Origin: JAKZVK01 sp965248255 | GTDB taxonomy: Bacteria > Acidobacteriota > Terriglobia > Bryobacterales > UBA6623 | Length of the DNA stretch: 64,000 bases | NCBI GenBank assembly: GCA_965248255.1 | Contig: CBDFIW010000003.1 | Coordinates: forward strand, 1,426,001-1,490,000 | Reading direction: 5' to 3' | The notes under the pieces: model-generated | Databases searched by the model: none | Told to the model about the DNA's origin: nothing | Seen by the model: only the letters and a program-made list of their open reading frames with translations | Shown: one piece after another, positions 59,356 through 64,000 of the stretch | Layout of the letters: each line of letters begins with the position of its first letter | How positions within the stretch are numbered: the first letter of the stretch is position 1 | Program-made: the position numbers and the translations under genes

Positions 59356-60279
59356 TTATCGCTTCGCCGAGGCCTTGGTACGCGCTGATCGATCGAATAC
59401 CAGTGGGGTCTGGCAGGCGCGCACGCGCACGTCGGTGGCAGGGTCGTCGAGCAGTGGGATCAACCGCGGGGCGAGCGACACGGCCCGCGCGTCGCCGGCA
59501 AACGTAGCCGCGTATGCCCGCACCAACTTGTCGTCGTGCGTTAGATTCCGTTCGAGAGCCTTCAGCCCTTCGGCGTCCCCGAGAGCGGCGAGCGAGTGTT
59601 CGAAGTAACAGCGCGTCAGATCGTCCGGCGAGCGGCCCACTCCCTGGCGAAGCCCCGGGATGTCAGACGGGCCGCCAATCCTCCCCAGCACCCAAGCGGC
59701 GATGCGGGCGGTCTTGAGATCCGGGTCGGTGAGTCTGGCGCGCAGCAGCTTCATGGCGCCTCGGTCGCCATGCTTGCCGAGGGCGCCGGCGGCCATGATC
59801 TCGAGGATCGGATCCTGCCTCTTTCCCATGGCCGCCCGCAAGGCGTTGCCGTCGCCGAGTCCCCCCACTTTGTAGAGACTTTCCGCGGCATTGACATGCG
59901 CATACGCGTCCGGCTTCGCGAGGATCTCGAGCATGACGCTGAGCTTCGAAGCGTCGCCGGCTCGAACCAGCTCCCGAGACCAGACACACTTTTTGCGGTC
60001 GTTGGTTTCGTTGGCCAGTCTCTGGGTGAACGGCCCTATGACGTCCTGGCCTCGTCCCGCTCGCGTGAGCGCTTCGGCGGCATGGATCGCCGTGCGAAAG
60101 TCCTCGGCGTGAATCGCATCGCGCAGAATGGAGAGACAGCGAGACTTCGTTTCCGGTGAGAGTTGGTATCCCGAGGGCAGCGTCTGTGCATCAAGAGCGG
60201 CCGTGTTGATGGAACACGCCCAGAGGAAAGCGACGAGGACACAACGTTGACGGTGCGAACTGAGAAGCGGAAGGGACAT
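59356..60279 (-). CDS. Secreted HEAT-repeat protein
   Basis: 307 residues from ATG 60279 (GGAG ten bases upstream). Leader RQRCVLVAFLWACSINTAALDA. About six HEAT-like helical pairs follow: DAYAHVNAAESLYKVGGLGD, PILEIMAAGALGKHGDRGAM, KTARIAAWVLGRIGGPSD, RCYFEHSLAALGDAEGLKAL, VRAYAATFAGDARAV and TDVRVRACQTPLVF. Such proteins usually bridge others. No catalytic residues seen. Possibly an operon with the M20 gene. Confidence 0.78.
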   Translation of the reverse strand: MSLPLLSSHRQRCVLVAFLWACSINTAALDAQTLPSGYQLSPETKSRCLSILRDAIHAEDFRTAIHAAEALTRAGRGQDVIGPFTQRLANETNDRKKCVWSRELVRAGDASKLSVMLEILAKPDAYAHVNAAESLYKVGGLGDGNALRAAMGKRQDPILEIMAAGALGKHGDRGAMKLLRARLTDPDLKTARIAAWVLGRIGGPSDIPGLRQGVGRSPDDLTRCYFEHSLAALGDAEGLKALERNLTHDDKLVRAYAATFAGDARAVSLAPRLIPLLDDPATDVRVRACQTPLVFDRSARTKASAKR

Positions 60280-60430
60280 GGAGGTTCTCCGGACCACCAA
60301 GCAGGAATCGATGACCGTGGACCATCCTAGCAGCGCCCAGGGCTTGGTGAGGGTCTTGAATTTGACCTCGTCGCGGTCGGGGACGGCGAGTCGGGGTTCT
60401 TCAGTTTGATTTGGAGCTGGCGCACGCCCG

Positions 60431-60669
60431 TGGCGTGCCGAGCCGAGCCTTGCTCGGCTCTTGTCTCTCTTAACCCCGCCCGAGAGCTACATTCACAGCG
60501 GATCCGGCGACGACTCGTCGGTGCCGGCTTTCCCCAAAAAGCTATTGGGGCGAGTGGACCCGCCACTCTGGCAACGCAAGTTCTGTCACCACTGGGTACG
60601 GGACGGCCGGGAGGTAAGCGGAGAAGCGGTGCGGTGCAAGAGCCGAGCAAGGCTCGGCTCGGCACGCCA
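60431..60669. repeat. Perfect 33-bp inverted repeat (60431-60463 / 60637-60669)
   Basis: The arm TGGCGTGCCGAGCCGAGCCT (60431-60450), completed by TGCTCGGCTCTTG, is matched 33 of 33 by the reverse complement at 60637-60669. The 173 bases between contain no gene. Each arm also carries an inner palindrome GAGCCGAGC...GCTCGGCTC. This could be a MITE-like element or a strong transcription-terminating structure between two minus-strand genes. Confidence 0.75.
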
Positions 60670-60695
60670 TGGGCCGTGCGCCACGGTGGGGAGGC

Positions 60696-61865
60696 TTAGT
60701 CTTCGACGGCGGCCGAGACGGCGTTTGACACGCGCCTTAGCAAGCGGCCGCGTTCGACCATGCGGTTGGTCAGAATCACACACACCAAGTCTCGCTCGGG
60801 GTCGGCCCAGGCGACGGTCCCCGTGGCCCCGGTGTGCCCGAAAGTTGTGGGCGAGACCAGCTCACCGAAGAAGTTCCAGACCAGGGAGTCAGCCAGTCCC
60901 CAACCGAGGCCCCAGGGGGCTTCAAGGTGGGTGTTCTGGTTGGTCGTCATGGCCCGGACGCCGGCCCGGCTGAAGATGCGCTTGCCGCCGTACTCACCCC
61001 CGTTCAGCATCGTTTGCAGTAGGATGGCCAGGTCGGGCGCGGAGCTGTGCATGCCTCCCCAGGGGTGTCCCATGTCGCGCCAGTAGGGGCTGTTGGGACC
61101 GAATCGCTCGAGGTCGGCTCGGTTCGAGTTCGGCGAGGTCTCGCACCAGGCCGTGTCGGCGATGCGGCGTCCCCCAAGACCCAGGAAGCTGTCTTTCATC
61201 CCCAGCGGGCCGAACATCTGTTGCTCTTCGAAGTCCCGAAGACGCTGTCCCGAGACGCGCTCGACGATCTCCGCCGCCAACAAGATTCCCTTGCTTTGGT
61301 AGCGAAAGTTCGTTCGCGGGGTATAGAGCAGAGGAGTCCGGGTCGCTCGGCGCACGAACTCGCTGAGCGGCTCGTGGGCCCGCCGCAAGTTACGGTTTTC
61401 GGGCAGCATGTCCGGCATGCCGGAGATGTGCGAGAGCAGGTCGCGCACTCGTACGCGATGGCGTTCCCCGCCCACAAACTCGGGCAAGTACTGCGAGACG
61501 GGATCGTCAAGCGAGACCAAGCCGCGGTCGACCAAGATCATCAGCGCGCAGGCTGTCACCGGTTTGGTGATCGAGGCTAGAAGGAAGACCGAGTCCGGTT
61601 GAACCTGGGGAGCGCCGGGTGAGTGCGAGAGCTTGCCGAAGCCCTTCGACAGAACGATGGTGTTCTTGCGCGCGACCGTGATGGCGGCGGCGCTGATGCG
61701 GCCGGCTTCGACTTCCGAGCGTAAGATGTCGGCGGCGCGGTCGAGTTGTGGTTGTGACATGCCGACGGAGGAGGGTGCGGCCGGTTTTAGCTCGGCGTGG
61801 AGGGCTTGGGCGCCGATGGCCAGGAGACAGGCTGGGATGAGGAGTGTGAGGGTTGTTCGGGTCAT
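60696..61865 (-). CDS. Secreted class-C beta-lactamase-like serine hydrolase
   Basis: 389 residues from ATG 61865; TRTTLTLLIPACLLAIGAQA is a Sec signal and the sequence further up is open but lacks a signal. The family Ser is in S-I-T-K (FLLASITKPVTA), the Tyr is at the Y-x-S position in FRYQSKGILL, and H-T-G (FGHTGATGTVAWADP) replaces the K-T-G box. LLSHISGMPDMLPEN and VWNFFGELVSP are also typical. Such S12 enzymes act as esterases or D-aminopeptidases as well as beta-lactamases, so no resistance role should be assumed. Its 3' end lies next to the inverted repeat. Confidence 0.87.
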   Translation of the reverse strand: MTRTTLTLLIPACLLAIGAQALHAELKPAAPSSVGMSQPQLDRAADILRSEVEAGRISAAAITVARKNTIVLSKGFGKLSHSPGAPQVQPDSVFLLASITKPVTACALMILVDRGLVSLDDPVSQYLPEFVGGERHRVRVRDLLSHISGMPDMLPENRNLRRAHEPLSEFVRRATRTPLLYTPRTNFRYQSKGILLAAEIVERVSGQRLRDFEEQQMFGPLGMKDSFLGLGGRRIADTAWCETSPNSNRADLERFGPNSPYWRDMGHPWGGMHSSAPDLAILLQTMLNGGEYGGKRIFSRAGVRAMTTNQNTHLEAPWGLGWGLADSLVWNFFGELVSPTTFGHTGATGTVAWADPERDLVCVILTNRMVERGRLLRRVSNAVSAAVED

Positions 61866-61898
61866 GGGTTTTTTCGTGGGCGTGAGAAGCCTGTTCGC

Positions 61899-61930
61899 CG
61901 GCGGGCGGACGCGGGGGTCCGCCCCTACAC
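61899..61930 (-). repeat. GTAGGGGC-type hairpin repeat
   Basis: On the minus strand it reads GTGTAGGGGCGGACCCCCGC then GTCCGCCCGCCGG. It lies between the hydrolase and VWFA genes. Confidence 0.5.
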
Positions 61931-61948
61931 CGCATGCGCCGACCGCCC

Positions 61949-63538
61949 CTACCGCGCGTAGTAGCCGGCGCGTGCGCGTACTTCGACGCCCGGGCGCTTG
62001 ACGTTGATCTTCACATTGCGCCAACGGCCGTTGAAGACTTGGTCATCGGGATAGTAGGCCACGCTGTAGATGCCGCGCAACTCGGCCTCGATCTGCGGGA
62101 AGACCGGCTCCAGGTCCTGAATCGATTGCGCCGGGAAGAGACGTCCGTGCGTGGCGTCGGCGAGCTGCTGCATGCGCTCTCGCGCCTTCCGCGACCAGCC
62201 ACGGCCGAAGCGTTCACTCGAGCGCAGGAACACCGGGTAGACGAGCGCGTTCATCTCACGGGCCGCCTTGGCGACCCGTTGGAACTTGACCGCCGAGGGG
62301 GCCTCTTGCTTGCTGATCTGGTTATCAATGCCGTCGCTGATGATGATCAAGGCATTGCGCTCGCCGGGACGCTGGTGCAGGTCTTCCGAATAAGCCAGCA
62401 CGATGCCGTCGTAAAGCGGCGAGCCGCCGGTGACGTCGGGCAGCTTCTCGATCGTGGCGAGCAATTTGTCGTGATCGTTCAACAGGGGCGCAACCACGTG
62501 GAAGACGTCGCCGGCCACCGCGTAGACCGCCACCCGGTCGTGCGGCCCGGCGAGCGCGACCAGGCGCTTGACGGCGGCCAGCATCGCGTCCCGGTCGGGT
62601 TTAGTGCTTCCGCTGAGGTCGAGCAGAATCGCCAGGTTGAAAGGCGTCTGGTCCGAGCCGGCGAAGCTCAGCTTTTGAGGCCGGCCCTCCTCGACGACCT
62701 CGAAATCCTCGGCAGTAAGATTGGTAGCCGGATGCCCTTCCGCGTCCATGGCAGTGACGATCAGGTTGACCATCCGTACATCCGATCGAAAGACGGTCTC
62801 GCCCTCGACGGCAGCGGCTGCTTCCGGTTCCTCAGGCAGCAGCGGCTTGGGCGGCGCCTGAATGGGAGGAGGGGTCAGAATGCGCCGCAGGGCGGCCGGG
62901 GCTTGCCACGGCAGCTTGATCGGCGAGTCAGCCGGGATGGGGTGGTCGGCTACACTGACCAGCCCCGGCTCCTTCGCACGTGCGCGGATTGCACCGTAGG
63001 TGATGTGACTCTCCTTGAGCCGGTCTCGCAGACGCCAGATCCTGCGGGTCTCGGTGACTTGAACCTCCTTGTTGGAGAACTTCACGCGCTTGGGTAGTTT
63101 GAGCTGCGCGGGTCGGTTCTCCGAGTCGAATTGAATGCGGGTGGCTTTCAGTGGGACGGCCAGGCGGATGTCGCCGGTTTGGGTTCGCAGCCGCACTTTT
63201 CGGACGAGGCCGGTGATATCGATGGCGCCGTGATCGGTGGTCACATCCAGTCCGTAACCTACCGGGACGACTACGTCCAGTTCGATCGGTTCGTCGTCAG
63301 CGGGTTGACAGTGAAAGATGGTACGGCCGGGGATGCGAGTGATCTTTGTGTCTTCCGGGGTGACCTTGCGGTTCGTGCCTAGACCCTCGATGTGCAACCG
63401 CGGGCCCGACTCGACCTTGATATGGACGCCGCCCACAGGATTGTGAATCTCGAGCGTCTGAGCCGGAGCCGCGACCGCAAGGGCAACGAGTGCGCCTGTC
63501 AACAGAGCCGGACGGAGTTGCATGGGCCGCTTCTTCAT
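61949..63538 (-). CDS. Secreted VWFA-related Acidobacterial domain protein
   Basis: 529 residues. Leader LRPALLTGALVALAVAAPAQ. Residues ~25-230 form a beta-rich adhesin-like region (LDVVVPVGYGLDVTTDHGAI). A Pro-rich linker follows near 230. The VWA domain (~300-500) has the MIDAS motif D-x-S-x-S in LAILLDLSGSTKPDRDAMLA and further metal positions at TGGSPLYDGI and ISDGIDNQ. The C-terminal strand block YSVAYYPDDQVFNGRWRNVK ends in AGYYAR. The C-terminal VWFA family of this layout is found mostly in Acidobacteriota. It is a secreted, divalent-metal-dependent adhesion or assembly protein; its partner is not known. Confidence 0.9.
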   Translation of the reverse strand: MKKRPMQLRPALLTGALVALAVAAPAQTLEIHNPVGGVHIKVESGPRLHIEGLGTNRKVTPEDTKITRIPGRTIFHCQPADDEPIELDVVVPVGYGLDVTTDHGAIDITGLVRKVRLRTQTGDIRLAVPLKATRIQFDSENRPAQLKLPKRVKFSNKEVQVTETRRIWRLRDRLKESHITYGAIRARAKEPGLVSVADHPIPADSPIKLPWQAPAALRRILTPPPIQAPPKPLLPEEPEAAAAVEGETVFRSDVRMVNLIVTAMDAEGHPATNLTAEDFEVVEEGRPQKLSFAGSDQTPFNLAILLDLSGSTKPDRDAMLAAVKRLVALAGPHDRVAVYAVAGDVFHVVAPLLNDHDKLLATIEKLPDVTGGSPLYDGIVLAYSEDLHQRPGERNALIIISDGIDNQISKQEAPSAVKFQRVAKAAREMNALVYPVFLRSSERFGRGWSRKARERMQQLADATHGRLFPAQSIQDLEPVFPQIEAELRGIYSVAYYPDDQVFNGRWRNVKINVKRPGVEVRARAGYYAR

Positions 63539-63597
63539 GGTAGCGTCCGGTTCCCACTAGTGGACTGTCGCAAAGAAAACCTAAGGGTAAACGAGCA

Positions 63598-63640
63598 GCC
63601 GGGCGGGCACAGGGGCCCACCCGGGGCCCGCCCCTACAGT
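63598..63640 (-). repeat. GTAGGGGC-type hairpin repeat
   Basis: On the minus strand it reads CTGTAGGGGCGGGCCCCGGG then TGGGCCCC, TGTG and GCCCGCC. It is the closest match to the copy at 11766 and lies just before the second IS3 copy. Confidence 0.55.
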
Positions 63641-63656
63641 GTCGCTGGCTACTCGT

Positions 63657-64000
63657 TGGAATGGACCCGAAAAGCGAGACCAGTAGAGAAGGGACAATGA
63701 ACCAGGGAACGGTAAGGAGGTTCGATTGTCTCGAAGACGATTCACGAAGGAGTTCAAGCTGGCGGCCGTCCGGCGGCTCGAAGCCGGCGAGTCCGGCTCG
63801 GCCCTCGCGCGCGAGCTGGAGGTGAAGCGCGAAAAGCTCTACGACTGGCTGGCACAAGTCGAGCGCTACGGCGTCGAGGAAGCCTTTCCCGGCGCGGGGC
63901 GCGTCCCGGCGGCAGCGCCCGTGTCGAGCCCGGCCACGAAGCCCAGGCCCGCCTCGCGGAGCTGGAACGCAAAGTCGGCCGCCAGGCCATGGAGATTGAT
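63657..64000 (+). mobile_element. IS3-family element, second copy, left end only
   Basis: From TGGAATGGACCCGAAAAGCG it is nearly identical to the first 345 bases of the element at 55801, then runs off the window. Both copies share the Shine-Dalgarno, TTG start and HTH. Confidence 0.85.
63726..64000 (+). pseudogene. IS3 OrfA, frameshifted, partial
   Basis: Starts with TTG 63726 like the first copy (MSRRRFTKEFKLAAVRRLEA). At about 63898-63902 the sequence reads GCGGGGCGCGTCCC where copy 1 has GCGGGGCGGCGTCCC: one G is missing, so the reading frame is lost before the leucine zipper. This copy is probably not able to make OrfA unless rescued. Confidence 0.8.

Overview
The window is GC-rich bacterial DNA. 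The best taxonomic clue is the protein at 61949-63538, whose layout (signal peptide, long N-terminal region, von Willebrand A domain with a D-L-S-G-S metal site) matches the 'VWFA-related' family largely confined to Acidobacteriota. A SusC-like TonB receptor with a carboxypeptidase-regulatory N-domain, a helix-turn-helix/beta-propeller regulator, many Tat-exported hydrolases and a YtrA-type ABC operon all fit. I infer an acidobacterium, possibly a host- or particle-associated one, with moderate confidence. No rRNA, tRNA, CRISPR array or replication origin was recognised.

Layout. 1-3.4 kb: a partial RelE/HigB-like toxin, then a GntR/YtrA regulator-ABC ATPase-permease operon with a promoter and operator I can read. 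3.7-7.8 kb: an M4-like metallopeptidase lying between two diverged copies of a ~150-bp leader, the second of which starts an unknown protein with a duplicated FPCGRSH motif. 7.8-12.8 kb: a corrinoid methyl-transfer module (UroD-type methyltransferase, corrinoid protein, small Cys-rich protein, ferredoxin-ASKHA activator, homocysteine methyltransferase). 12.9-26.4 kb: a lipoprotein, an esterase, a TPR protein, a PHP phosphoesterase, membrane proteins, an M20 dipeptidase, a sulfatase and a TonB receptor. 26.8-33.6 kb: two nearly identical inverted IS630-family copies; one truncates a membrane sensor-regulator and the other splits a 958-codon gene that rejoins in frame when the IS is removed.

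33.6-53 kb is a series of mostly exported small-molecule enzymes: DUF362, a glycoside-hydrolase-like protein, RidA, an amidohydrolase, an enolase-superfamily racemase/cycloisomerase, an isochorismatase-like amidase, a GH43-like propeller, gamma-glutamyltransferase, a tandem metallo-beta-lactamase protein, a renal-type dipeptidase and a TauD dioxygenase. Next to it lies a hicAB toxin-antitoxin pair separated by a frameshifted PQQ-like propeller gene. A two-WSC-domain lectin-like protein stands apart in a region with little else. 52-64 kb holds MerR-TPR and HEAT-cyclophilin fusions, an IS3 element, another M20 hydrolase, a HEAT protein, a class-C beta-lactamase-like esterase, the VWFA protein and the start of a second, frameshifted IS3 copy.

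Spacers carry at least three families of short repeats: GTAGGGGC hairpins, double hairpins built on GTCCGC and CCCACGG stems, and a GGGTTCGTTTCGTTT motif. There is also a perfect 33-bp inverted repeat near 60.5 kb. I see no clearly new defence system. The most interesting items are the methyl-transfer module with its small Cys-rich partner, the split hicAB locus, the IS-split fusion gene, the duplicated leader around the peptidase and the tandem metallo-beta-lactamase protein.
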